In this document: piece by piece, positions 11,850 to 23,539 of the stretch | Numbering within the stretch: the stretch's first letter is position 1 | Layout: every line of letters begins with the position of its first letter | Assembly (NCBI GenBank): GCA_950022295.1 | Contig: OX465597.1 | Span: 185,565,016-185,629,015, forward strand | Length of the DNA: 64,000 bases | Source: Bromus sterilis | Lineage: Eukaryota; Streptophyta; Magnoliopsida; Poales; Poaceae | Direction of reading: 5' to 3' | Made by a program: the position numbers and the translations under genes | The notes under the pieces: generated by a model | Seen by the model: only the letters and a program-made list of their open reading frames with translations | The model's database searches: none | What the model was told of the DNA's origin: nothing

Positions 11850-14800
11850 TGTAACAGCCCAGTTTTCACAAAAATTAAAATTTTTGTTTTCGGTGTGAAT
11901 TGTTTGATTGTCTGATTTGTTTGCGGTGTTTGCATCCCCGATTTATCGATCAGCGATCATTTTTCCCCCTCTTATCTCGTATCAGACGAGGATTGACTCT
12001 TGCCACCCTGACACTCGAACTTTGCGACACCGGGTTTCACCCGATCACCGTCGCGAAAACCGCACGAGACCAACCGCAGCCAACGGAACGAAAAACCCCG
12101 TTTTATAATTAAACGGGTTATTTTTATAGCACGCCGAAAAGTGTTCTCGGAAGGGTTCTAGCGCGAGGTGAACGCCTCCGGCTCGACACGCTGATCGCGC
12201 AGTTCGAAGGTTTACCCGAATCGGAGGTACTGCGGACCCCCGGCGGTCAGAAACGTGAGCACCGCGCGCGCGAGAGAAAAATCGGGGATGTTTTTGCAAA
12301 CTGCCAGCCACCGGGGCTATATAAAGACCACCACACTCCCACCCATTTCTAGGGTTTCCCTAGCACAAAATTGCAGCCACCCCCTCCACTTTGCCCAGTT
12401 TTGCCTCCCAGATCCCCAAATCCCGAAACCCTAGTTTTCAGGCGTTTTTGTCCGTCAGATCTGGAGCTAGACGCTCCAGATTGCGCCACGTGTTACCTCC
12501 CAGCCTCCACCACCTTCTCTCTCCTCCAACTCGCGAGCCGCCTCCAGCCCACGGGCAAGCCGCCGCCGCCGCCCCCCAACTCCGGCCGACGAGCTCGCGC
12601 CGCCGTGCTCCGGTGAGCCCCCTGGCCGCGCCTCTCCCTCTCCCCCTCACCTAACCTCTCCTCCTCCCCCGCAGGTCAGCAAGCAGAGCGCCGCTGCGCC
12701 ATGGCCGCCGACGACCCTGGCCTCGAAGCTCGCCCGCGCCCCGCCATCCTCGGGCCTCGCCGCCGCCCCGATCCGGCGCCGGCCGGCCGGATCCGCCGCG
12801 CCTTCCGGCCCCCTGCACCGCCTGCCCCGGCGCCTGCCGCCGGTGGCCGGCGCCGCCACCGGGGCTGCTGCCGCCGCCGTTGGTGCTCCCGCTCGGGAGG
12901 AGCCGAGCAGTCAGCCGGGCAGGCCCCAACCGCCACGGCCTCTTTGGCCCAGCCGCGGCCCAGCCAGGAGCCAGCAGCCCAGCCGCCTCCCGCGCCCAAT
13001 CCGGCCAGTTGGGCCACGGCCCAAGGTCTTTTTTTTCCATCTGTCTCTAAAATTTTGGCTAAGTCCTGTAATTTTTGCTGCTTTTTCAGTTTTGCAACGA
13101 TGAGAGCGATTAAACCGTACCTCCGATGAACGTGCCCCCAAAACGAAAGTTGCTCAGAATTGCGTCTACTTTAATTCATCTTTTGTGAGCATTTGCATTT
13201 GAGCTCATATTGATTGTGTAATTGTGTGCTGAACAGGGGATCAGGCCGTTAAACTGCTACTTTTTGCTTATGTGCCGCTGTTATTATTTTATTGCAACTT
13301 TGCATGATGATTGTGACTAATCCATGAGGCCTATTGCTTTGATTCTTTCTCCTATGTGTTAAGCATCATGTGTAATTCATTTCCATGCTTTAACATGTCA
13401 TGATTGGGTGCTCTAGCTATATTAAATCTTGCTCCAAAGTAGCTATCCTGATGTTGTTGTGCTGCTGTTGCTGAAACTGTTATTTTGTTGCAACTTCGGT
13501 CGACGAGTGTGTCGCGATCGTTTATCGGATTTGAGTGATTCCAATTGCATATTGTCAAGCATAATGTCTAATTTCATCCCATGTATTGCTATGCCATGTT
13601 GCTGCACTTTTGCATATACATTTACCCCTGTTTATACAGCATGTGTGCGTAACTTGTTTTGCTTATATCTTTTTAGCCGTAACTCCGTTTGGAGTGTTCT
13701 TTATATGTAACTTGATTAGTTTTTCGTGTACCTTGTGTTTTTTCTATAGTTTTCTGTTGTTAACCAACCTAAAATATGGTTTAGGACAGAACAGTACCAA
13801 ATGTTTTAATCATCGTGCGGCACTTAGTGTTATGCCATGTTTAGGTTGTGCCTCACTTAAATTGACAAGCATAGATAGTTTACTTTGTGCTTCACCTCTT
13901 GACCTGTTTGTGTGCTATGCCATGCTTGATTGATAATAACCGTTGGTTGATCACCTGTAGCTAAGCAACTTGAACCACCATAAACATGCGGTATTCGTCG
14001 TGTGTAACCGATACCCCACTTAAACTGTTAGTAACCATTCTCGACGATAGATCCGTATAGAGTTGCCGTGCCTTGTGCTGTCTCTTTGATCTTGTATTGC
14101 TCCGTAGTAATAGTGGTGCACCGTTGATTGCTTTCCAGTGTTTACTTCTTGTGTGCTCCCGCGGGTACCTCTCGGAGACGATGCGAGCTTGCGATCGACT
14201 ACACCTTCGGAACCCGACTTATCAACAGGCAAGGACTACACATTACTTATGATCCATTCTATTTCAACCAGCGGTTTGCATGCTAGTCTAGGTTAGGTTC
14301 GATGTTTGATCCTACCACATGTTTACAACCTTTTTCAAACCGATACAGCCATGTCCCCTCCAAGCAAACCTTGTACTGCTATGTTACTATTGCTCGTTGC
14401 TCGGCCTCTGCTTAGTATGCATGCTTAGGATGCTACGTTGTTACCCTGTTACTCCTGGGTTTGGGATATCACTTTATTATTATTGTTATGGATGATATGA
14501 TTATATAAATGTTGACTATATTCGACGAAGGATGGAAGGTCTAGGCTATCCCGCCCCGACGCTATGTTCCATTCGAGTCACCTAGGATCCGAGTTCCTGG
14601 TATTGGTTTTAAGACTGAGCGTGCCTAACCGCGTGTGGGGTTTTATGGGGTCCCCTTTTCTTACCTACCTAGCTTCAAACATTTCTAGTGGTGGCCCAAG
14701 CTGATTTACCATTTGAAAACGTGTGTGTGACTAGTGAGCTCCCAGCAGTTTTAAAACAACTTGGGCCAGCGGAGACGTGGTTTCTCTTGTTGGTCCATCC

Positions 14801-15875
14801 CAGGGAGCTAGGGGGTTGTCCACATCTGTTTGGGCAACTAACCCGACCTCATCCAGACGGTAGAGGCCGATTCGAGAGCGCGGCCGGCTTTTGAGTTGGA
14901 TGTCGACTCACCGGGGGCCACCCGAATTTGTGCGTTGTTAGTTAGAGGGACCTGTCATTCCGGATCATTGGGACTAAATCATAAAATGGTTGCCTATCAT
15001 GGGTAGCAACTGAGAGAGATGGGCGTGCGTGCGGAGCCTCGTAATGGGCAGTTGGTACACCCCTGCAAGGTTAAATCTTTTCGAGAAGTCGTGTCCACGG
15101 TTATGGACGACTTGAGACCTACTCCTTGTTCATAGACAACAACAACTGAGATAATCTTAATATAACTTGATCAATGTCTGTGTGTGCCTTGATTGCTTCT
15201 TCTTCGTCGGGATGCGAAGAGGAGGACAAGGATAGGATAGGTGTTATGTTTGCGTAGTAGATGATAGCAAGACTTGTTGGAGGCGATTCCTCATCGAATG
15301 CTTGGCTTCTTACCTTACTCTCTAGATCGTTAGCCACTTTATAAATGCTAGTGCGGCAGCAACCTCACCATTTACCCCTTCCTTACCGTAAACTACTAGT
15401 TGTCCTAGAATGACGAGTGATGAAGTCCTTGCTGGGTCAGATGACCACTACAGTTGGATGCTGAGTACCTCTGTACTCATGATACTACCCCCAAACTCTT
15501 TTCAGGGTTCTTGATCGACAACAGGTATGGTGATCGACGTTTCACGTGGAGACTCGACGACGACTAGTTAGGCGGATCCCGGCGGAGGGCCTGGACCCGT
15601 GTGGTTATGGGATCAATGTTTTTCTCTTTGCCAGTAGGCATTTGATTGTAGTCTGTACTCAGACATGTACCTTCCGCTGTTGTACTGTATTTAAGGCAAT
15701 TGTATGCCGATCGTATGAGATGTTCTATCCTTGTATCTGTAATGTTGTGATATCATGTTGGAAATCCGGGGCATATGGCTTCCTCATATGTCGCGGTGGG
15801 ACCGATATGTGCTTCTTCCCCGGATCTGGATGGAAACACCTAGATCTGGAACAGTACCGCATATCGGGCCTTACA
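11850..15875 (+). repeat. E2 5' LTR
   Basis: Runs TGTAACAGCCC to CCTTACA, 4026 bp, directly before the primer site. It contains a TATA box at 12318, a CCCTAG-rich leader and a possible spliced leader: an exon end CCGGTGAGCC at about 12612 and an acceptor CCCCCGCAGGTC at about 12675. A 142-codon frame from 12701 has a near-copy in the 3' LTR (17301) but no protein motif. The last 1.4 kb matches the end of the minus-strand LTR at 8131-9469. Confidence 0.9.
12318..12325 (+). promoter_or_regulatory. TATA box of E2 5' LTR
   Basis: TATATAAA followed by GACCACCACACTCC and a CTAGGGTTTCCC motif; same position within the LTR as in all other copies. Confidence 0.6.
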
Positions 15876-15891
15876 ACTTGGTATCACAGCC
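15876..15891 (+). other. E2 primer-binding site
   Basis: ACTTGGTATCACAGCC directly after the LTR end. It matches the initiator tRNA-Met complement except for CACAG in place of CAGAG, a one-base change compared with E1. Confidence 0.75.
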
Positions 15892-16470
15892 TTACCGACC
15901 GTAGGATCCCCTCTCTGGCCGAAGTCGAGTCTAGACAAGAACTATTTTGTAGTTACTAAGTTAGTTATCAGAGAGTAGGACTCTTTTTCCTCCTTACCCT
16001 TGCTCTAGTCAGGAAAAGTGTGGTAAGTGTTTTATTCTTGACTTATCCCCTTTCAAACTTTAGGATCTCGAGTGTGTGGAGTCTCGGAACCGTTACAATG
16101 CCTTGCTTGCAGCGTATTGTCTCGATTCCGAGCTTAGGTTGGGAAATCCTGTAGTACCTTTAGCTTTTCTGCACTCCGGTAATTATCTTGGTCGTCCTTT
16201 GCCCTCCCTCCTTTTTCCCGATGTTTTTATGACTTGCGTCGAAAATCACTATCCCTTGAGCTGGTTTTCGCGATCGTTCTTCCTCTTGATCTTTCGATGG
16301 TTTCGTTTTCCGACGTTGCCATCTCTCTGCGGAAAATTATCTCGACAGAAGTTCGACGTCGACATGGAGCAGAGTCCCTTGTTGGTGGTGTTGAAGATCG
16401 TCGTCTCTCTTTTCTCTCCCCCGGATCGTCCTGGATCTCGGGACGAGATCCCTTGTTGGTGGTGTTCTAT
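15876..16470 (+). mobile_element. E2 internal region, 595 bp, no gag or pol motif
   Basis: Everything between the two E2 LTRs. It starts with the primer site and a leader (CTTACCGACCGTAGGATCCC...) shared with E1 and, more distantly, with the Tekay-like element. It ends in a G-rich stretch TTGTTGGTGGTGTT just before the 3' LTR, which may act as the plus-strand primer. The sequence CCCTTGTTGGTGGTGTT occurs twice, near 16377 and 16450. A 147-codon frame crosses the region but shows no known motif and runs into the LTR, so I do not call it a gene. Confidence 0.8.
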
Positions 16471-19400
16471 TGTAAAAACCCAGTTTTCACAAAAATTAAA
16501 AATTTTGTTTTCGGTGTGAATTGTTTGATTGTCTGATTTGTTTGCGGTGTTTGCATCCCCGATTTATCGATCGGCGATTATTTTTCCCCCTCTTATCTCA
16601 TATTGGACGAAGACTGACTCTTGCCACCCTGAAACTCGACCTTTGCGACATCGGGTTTCACCCGATCACCGTCGCGAAAACCGCACGAGACCAACCGCAG
16701 CCAACGGAACGAAAAACCCCGTTTAATAATTAAACGGGTTATTTTTATAGCGTGCCGGAAAGTGTTCTCGAAACGGTTCTAGCGCGAGGTGAACGCCTCC
16801 GGCTCGACATGCTGATCGCGCAGTTTGAAGGTTTACCCGAATCGGAGGAACTGCGGACCCCCGGCAGTCAGAAACGTGAGCACCGCGCGCGCGAGAGAAA
16901 AACCAGGGATGTTTTTGCAAACTGCCAGACACCGGGGCTATATAAAGACCACGACACTCCAACCCATTTCTAGGATTTCCCTAGCACAAAATTGCAGCCA
17001 CCCCCCTCCGCTTTGCCCAGTTTTGCCTCCCAGATCCCCAGATCCCGAAACCCTAGTTTTCAGGCGTTTTTGGCCGTCAGATCTGGAGCTAGACGCTCCA
17101 GATTGCGCCACGTGTCACCTCCCAGCCTCCACCACCTTCTCTCTCCTCCAACTCTCGAGCCGCCGCCGGCGCCCCCCAACTCCGGCCGGCGAGCTCGCCC
17201 CGCCGTGCTCCGGTGAGTCCCCTGGCCGCGCCTCTCCCTCCCCCCCTCACCTAACCTCTCCTCCTCCCCCGCAGGTCAGCAAGCAAAGCACCGCTGCGCC
17301 ATGGCCGCTGACGATCCTGGCCTCGAAGCTCGCCCGCGCCCCGCCGTCCTCGGGCCTCGCCGCCGCCCCGATCCGGCGCCGGCCGGCCGGATCCGCCGCG
17401 CCTTCCGGCCCCCTGCACCGCCTGCCCCGCCACCTGCCGCCGTTGGTGCTCCCGCTCGGGAGGAGCCGAGCAGCCAGCCGGGAAGGCCCCAACCGCCACG
17501 GCCTCTTGGGCCCAACCGCGGCCCAGCCAGGAGCCAGCAGCCCAACCGCCTCTCGCGCCCGATCCGGCCAGTTGGGCCACGGCCCAAGGTCTTTTTTCCC
17601 CCTCTGTCTCTAAAATTTTGGCTAAGTCCTGTAATTTTTGCTGCTGTTTCAGTTTTGCAACGATGATAGCGATTAAACCGTAGCTCCGATGACCGTGCCC
17701 CCAAAACGAAAGTTGATCAAAATTGCGTGTACTTTAATTCATCTTTTGTGAGCATTTGCATTTGAGGTCATCTTGATTGTGTAATTGTGTGCTGAACAGG
17801 GGATCAGGCCGTTAAACTGCTACTTTTTGCTTATGTGCCGCTGCTATTATTTTATTGCAACTTTGCATGATGATTGTGACTAATCCATGAGGCCTATTGC
17901 TTTGATTATTTCTCCTATGTGTTAAGCATCATGTGTACTTCATTTCCATGCTTTAACATGTCATGATTGGGTGCTCTAGCTATATTAAATCTTGCTCCAA
18001 AGTAGCTATCCTGATGTTGTTGTGCTGCTGTAGCTGAAACTGTTATTTTGTTGCAACTTCGGTCGACGAGTGTGTCGCGACCGTTTATCGGATTTGAGTG
18101 ATTCAAATTGCATAGTGTTAAGCATCATGTCTACTTTCATCCCATGTATTGCTATGTCATGTTTCTGAACTTTTGCATATAGATTTACCCCTGTTTATAA
18201 AGCATGTGTGCGTAACTTGTTTTGCTTATATCTTTTTAACCGTAACTCCGTTTGGAGTGTTCTTTATATGTAACTTGATTAGTTTTTCGTGTACCTTGTG
18301 TTTTTGCTATTGTTAACCAACCTAAAATATGGTTTAGGACAGAACAGTACCAAATGTTTTAATCATCGTGCGGCACTTAGTGTTATGCCATGTTTAGGTT
18401 GTGCCTCACTTAAATTGACTAGCATAGATAGTTTACTTTGTGCTTCACCTCTTGACCTGTTTGTGTGCTATGCCATGCTTGCTTGAATTGCCATGTTAAT
18501 AACCGTTGGTTGATCACCTGTAGCTAAGCAACTTGAACCACCGTAAACGTGCGGTATTCGTCGTGTGTGACCGATACCCCACTTAAACTGTTAGTAACCG
18601 TTCTCGACGATAGATCCGTATCGCGTTGCCGTGCCTTGTGCTGTCTCTTTGATCTTGTATTGCTCCGTAGTAATAGTGGTGCACCGTTGATTGCTTTCCA
18701 GTGTTTACTTCTTGTGTGCTCCCGCGGGTACCTCTCGGAGACGATGCGAGCTTGCGATCGACTACACCTTCGGAACCCGACTTATCAATAGGCAAGGACT
18801 ATACATTACTTATGATCCATTCTATTTCAACCAACGGTTTTCATGCTAGTCTAGGTTAGGTTCGATGTTTGATCCTACCACATGTATACAACCTTTTTCA
18901 AACCGATACAGCCATGTCCCCTCCCAGCAAACCTTGTACTGCTATGTTACTATTGCTCGTTGCTCGGCCCCTGCTTAGTATGCATGCTTAGGATGCTACG
19001 TTGTTACCCTGTTACTCCTGGGTTTGGGATATCACTTTATTATTTTTGTTATGGATGATATGATTGCGTAAGTAGTTGATAGCAAAACTTGTTGGAGGCG
19101 ATTCCTCATCGAATGCTTGGCTTCTTACCTTACTCTCTAGATCGTTAGCCACTTTATAAATGCTAGTGCGGCAGCAACCTCACCAATTACCCCTTCCTTA
19201 TCGTAAACTACTAGTTGTCCTAGAATGACGAGTGATGAAGGCCTTGCTGGGTCAGATGACCACTACAGTTGGATGCTGAGTACCTCTTTACTCATGATAC
19301 TACCCCCAAACTCTTTTCAGGGTTCTTGATCGACAACAGGTATGGTGATCGACATTTCACGTGGAGACTCGACGACAACTAGTTAGGCGGATCCCGGCGG

Positions 19401-19690
19401 AGGGCCTGGACCTGTGTGGTTATGGCATCGATGTTTTTCTCTTTGCCAGTAGGCATTTGATTGTAGTCTGTACTCAGACATGTACCTTCCGCTGTTGTAA
19501 TGTATTTAAGGCAATTGTATGCCGATCTTATGAGATGTTGTATCCTTGTATCTGTAATGTTGTGATATCATGTTGGAAATCCGGGGCATATGGCTTCGTC
19601 ATATGTCGCGGTGGGACCGATATGTGCTTCGTCCTCGGATCTGGATGGAAACATCTAGATCTGGAACAGTACCGCATATCGGGCCTTACA
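16471..19690 (+). repeat. E2 3' LTR with internal deletion
   Basis: Starts TGTAAAAACCC (the 5' LTR has TGTAACAGCCC) and ends GGGCCTTACA. It follows the 5' LTR closely except for a missing block of about 745 bp. Sequence equivalent to roughly 14.51-15.25 kb is absent at about 19065, where a short TATGATT-like repeat lies at the breakpoint. It also has smaller indels in the GC-rich block near 17170 and 17430. TATA box at 16939-16946. Confidence 0.85.
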
Positions 19691-21442
19691 TGTTTCCTTC
19701 CTGTGTGCCTCCCGCGGTTACTCTTGGAGACGATGCGAGCTCGCGATCGACTACACCTTCGGAACCCGACTTATCAACAGGCAAGGACTATACATTACTT
19801 ATGATCCATTCTATTTCAACCAGCGGTTTGCATGCTAGTATAGGTTTGGTTCGATGTCTGATCCTACCACATGTTTACAGCATCTTTCAAACCGATACAG
19901 CCATGTCCCTTCCCAGCAAACCATGTACTGCTATGTTACTATTGCTCGTTGCTCAGCCCCTGCTTAGTATGCATTCTTAGGATGCTACGATGTTACTCTG
20001 TTACTCCTTGGTTCGGGATATCACATTATCATTATTATTATTGTTGCTGATGATATGATTATTATTAATGTTGATTATATTCGACGAAGGATGGAAGGTC
20101 TAGGCTATCCCGCCCCGACGCTTTGTTCCATTCGAGTCACCTAGGATCCGAGTTCCGGGTATTGGTTTTAAGACTGAGCGTGCCTAAACGCGTGTGGGAT
20201 TTTATGGGGTCCCCTTTTCTTACCTACCTAGCTTCAAGCATTTCTAGTGGTGGCCCAAGCTGATTTTACCATTTGAAACCGTGTGTGTGCTGGTCGTACG
20301 CCAGTAGTTTTTTAAACCAACCCGGACCAGTGAGGACATAGTTCCCTTGCTGGCCCATCATGACCGGCTGAGGACCCGGTGTCCCATGTGTGAATAACCG
20401 GCAATCTAAACCTGGAGTCATACGGTAGAGACCAGATCGAGAGCGCGGCCGGCTCCTGAGCTGGATGTCGTCTCACCGGGGGCCACCCGGATTTGTTCGT
20501 TGTTAGTTAGAGGGACCTGTCGTTTCGGATCTCTTGGAACTAAATCATAAAATGGTTGCCTGTGATGGGTTGCAACTGAGAGAGATGGGCGTGCGTGCGG
20601 AGCCTCGTAATGGGCAGTTGGTACACCCCTGCAGGGTTAAATCTTTTCGAGAAGCCGTGTCCATGGTTATAGACGACTTGAGACCTACTCTTGTTCATAG
20701 ACAACAACAACTGAGATAATCTTAATATAACTTGATCAACATGTGTGTGTTCCTTGACTGCTTCTTCTTCGTCGGGATGCGAAGAGGAGGACAAGGATAG
20801 GATAGGTGTTATGATTGCGTAAGTAGTTTATAGCAAGACTTGTTGGAGGCGATTCCTCATCGAATGCTTGGCTTCTTATCTTATTCTCTAGATCGTTAGC
20901 CACTTCATAAATGCTAATGCTGCAGCAACCTCACCACTTACCCCATCCTTACCGTAAACTACTAGTTGTCCTAGAATGACGAGTGATGAAGTCCTTGCTG
21001 GGTCAGATGACCACTACAGTTGGATGCTGAGTACTTCTGTACTCATGATACTACCCCCAAACTCTTTTCAGGGTTCTTGATCGACAACAGGTATGGTGAT
21101 CGACATTTCACGTGGAGACTCGACGACGACTAGTTAGGCGGATCCCGGCGGAGGGCCTGGACCCGTGTGGTTATGGGGATCGATGTTTTTCTCTTTCCCA
21201 ATAGGCATTTGCTTCTAGTCTGTACCCAGACATGTATCTTCCGCTGTTGTATTGTATTTGAGGCAGTTGTATTCCGATTGTATGAGATATTGTATCCTTG
21301 TATCTGTAATGTTGTGATATCATGTTGGAAATCCGGGGCATATGGCTTTGTCATATGTCGCGGTGGGACCGATATGTGCTTCGTCCCCGGATCTGGATGG
21401 AAACATCTAGATCTGGAACAGTACTGCATATCAGGCCTTACA
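19691..21442 (+). repeat. Element E1: 5' LTR, remainder after the nested E2
   Basis: Begins with the second copy of the tgttt target-site duplication and continues the LTR exactly where 11849 left off (CCTTCCTGTGTGCCTCCCGCGG). It ends ...CAGGCCTTACA at 21442, before a primer site. Together with 9470-11849 it makes one LTR of about 4.13 kb. Confidence 0.88.
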
Positions 21443-22047
21443 ACTTGGTATCAGAGCCTTACCGACCGTAGGATCCCTTCTCTGGCCGAAGTCGAGTCTA
21501 GACAAAAACTATTTTGTAGTTACTAAGTTAGTTATCGGAGAGTAGGATTCTTTTTCCTCCTTACCCTTTCTCTGGTCAGGACAAGTGACGTAAGTGTTTT
21601 ATTCTCGACTTATCCCCTTTCAAACTTTAGGATCTCGAGGTGTGGAGTTTCGGAATAGTTACAATGCCTTGCTTGCAGCGTATTGTCTCGATTCCGATCT
21701 CAGGTTTGGGAAATCCTGTAGTACCTTTAGCCTGTCCGACTCTGGTTTATATCTCGGTCATCCGTTGACTTCAATCCTCTTGCCTAGTATCCTCACGATT
21801 ACAGTGAGAATGCTTCCCTTGAACGTCACTTTGAAGTGTCGTTCTTCCCCTTGATCTCCTGATGGTTTCGTTTTTTGACGTCGCCATCTCTCTGCGGAAA
21901 GTTTTCTCGATAGAAGTTTGACGTCGACATGGAACAGAGTCCCTTGTTGGTGGTGTTGAAGATTGTCGACTCTCTTCTTTCCCCCTTCCCCTCTCCCCCG
22001 GATCGTCCTGGATCTCAGGACGAGATCCCTTGTTGGTGGTGTTGTAT
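21443..22047 (+). mobile_element. E1 internal region with primer-binding site, 605 bp, no gag or pol motif
   Basis: Starts ACTTGGTATCAGAGCC (initiator tRNA-Met primer site). It shares the leader and the doubled CCCTTGTTGGTGGTGTT motif with E2, and is followed directly by the 3' LTR at 22048. No retroviral protein motif is seen in any frame. The same 605-bp piece occurs again at 25650-26254. Confidence 0.82.
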
Positions 22048-23517
22048 TGTAACAACCCAGTTTTTGAAAAATAAAAAAAAATGTTTTCGGTATGAATTGT
22101 TTGATTGTCTGATTTGTTTGCGGTGTTTGCATCCCTGATTTATCGATCGGCGATTATTTTCCCCCCTTTTATCTCGTATCGGACGAAGACCGACCCTTGC
22201 CACTCTGACACTCGACCTGTTCGACACCGGGTTTCACCCGAGCACCGTCGCAACCGGCACAGGACCAGCCATCGCCACCGGATCGAAAACCCCGTTTATT
22301 TAATAAACGGATTATTTTATGGGGCGCCGAAAAATGTTGTCGGAATGTCACCGCAGTGAGGTACGATCGACGGGCTCGACGCGCTGAGCGCGTGGTTCAA
22401 AATTTCGTCGGAATCAGAGTCCGTACGGAGTCTCGGCGGTCACGAACGCGATCACCGGACGCGCGAGAGGGGTACCGGGGGCATTTGCGTAAACTGGCCA
22501 GCCAACCTACCTATATAAAGACCATCAGCCTCCCACACCCAATTAGGGTTTCCCCCATGGAAAATTCGCAGCCACACCACCAGATTTTGCTCTAATTTTT
22601 GCCCAATAGCCCCTCCCCACCGAAACCCTAACCTCCCTCAGATCTGAGCCGTCAGATCTGAGATCCAACGGCTCAGATCCGAGCAACCCCCGCCCCCCCA
22701 AAACGCAGCTCTCTGGCGCCCCAGGCCGCGCGGGCCCGCCTCCAGCCTCCGCCGGGCCCGATCTGGGCCTGGAGGCCCTCTCCTCCTTCTCCCTCTCCCT
22801 TCCTCTTCCTCTCCCTCTCTTTTACCCCTCTCCCTCCCGTGAAGAAGAGCTCCACCGCCCGAGCCAAAGCGCCCTCCAATGGCCATGGCGCCCGTCGCTG
22901 GAGCTTCGCGCCGCCGCGCACCATGGAGTGGCCGCAGCCGCCTCGGGACCCGCCGGAGACCACCCAGGCCACCAGATCCGCCGCCCCAGCCTCGCCCCCG
23001 CGTCGTCCGCACGCCAGCCCCGCCGCCTCTCGTCGGCCGACGACGAGCCGCCGCCGCCGTGGCTACGGGAATGGGATCCCGATCCCGACCGGCTGGCCTC
23101 CCAGCGCCCGTGTGGGCCGGCCCAGCAACTGTGGCCCATCTCCACCGAGCCAGCCGGCCTGCACCCAGCCCAAGCCGCCTCCTCAGCCCAGCCAGATGGG
23201 TCGGCCCATGGTGAGAGCCAGGCCGCCCCTTTTTTTATTTTTGTCTCTGTTTTTTTTTCTTAGCACCCTGTAATTTTTGCTAAGTCTTTTATAAATTGTT
23301 CCTGATCTGCTTTTGCGGTTAGAATTGCGACTAAACCGTAGCTCCGATGAACGTGACCCCAAAACAAATTTTTCTCAGAATTGCGTTTACTTTAATTCGT
23401 CTTTTTTGAGCTTTTTCATTTGAGGTCATCTTGATTTTGTAATTGTGTGCTAAACAGGGCATCAGGCCGTTAATTACTATTTTTTCCTGTTAAGTGCTGC
23501 TGTTATTATTTTAGTCG
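22048..23517 (+). repeat. E1 3' LTR, first copy, cut by the duplication junction
   Basis: Starts TGTAACAACCC, with a TATA box at 22512-22519 and the E1-type GC-rich leader. It follows the LTR to the TTATTATTTT tract, where it is abruptly replaced at 23518 by foreign sequence and then by sequence from the end of E2. The downstream part of this LTR is found only in the second copy. Confidence 0.85.
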
Positions 23518-23539
23518 CAGCCCCCGCAGTCCCGCATCG
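23518..23539 (+). other. 22-nt filler at the duplication junction, identical to the CRM leader
   Basis: The 22 bases here (beginning CAGCCCCCGCAGTC, ending GCATCG) are identical to 30283-30304 in the untranslated leader of the CRM element downstream. They are absent from the LTR family at this position. The upstream LTR could share GCAGC with the filler and the downstream LTR shares ATCG, i.e. short microhomologies at both edges. Confidence 0.85.

Larger units (their letters stand above)
11850..19690 (+). mobile_element. Element E2: complete non-autonomous long-LTR retrotransposon nested in E1
   Basis: Both ends are resolved: it starts TGTAACAGCCC at 11850, ends ...GGGCCTTACA at 19690, and is flanked by the 5-bp target-site duplication tgttt (11845-11849 and 19691-19695). 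It consists of a 4026-bp 5' LTR, a 595-bp internal region starting with a primer site, and a 3220-bp 3' LTR shortened mainly by one internal deletion. No gag or pol motif is present between the LTRs. It must have used proteins from a partner. The Tekay-like element on its left shares LTR-end and leader sequence and is a candidate relative of that partner. Confidence 0.9.

Noticed and set aside
12647..13141. 142-codon frame MAADDPGLEARP... in the E2 LTR, also at 17301
   Set aside because: Present in both LTRs only because the LTRs are copies; indels shift it and no motif is seen.
16076..16519. 147-codon frame across the E2 internal region as a candidate gag remnant
   Set aside because: No gag, zinc-knuckle or protease motif; it runs through the LTR boundary and is not kept in the E1 internal region.
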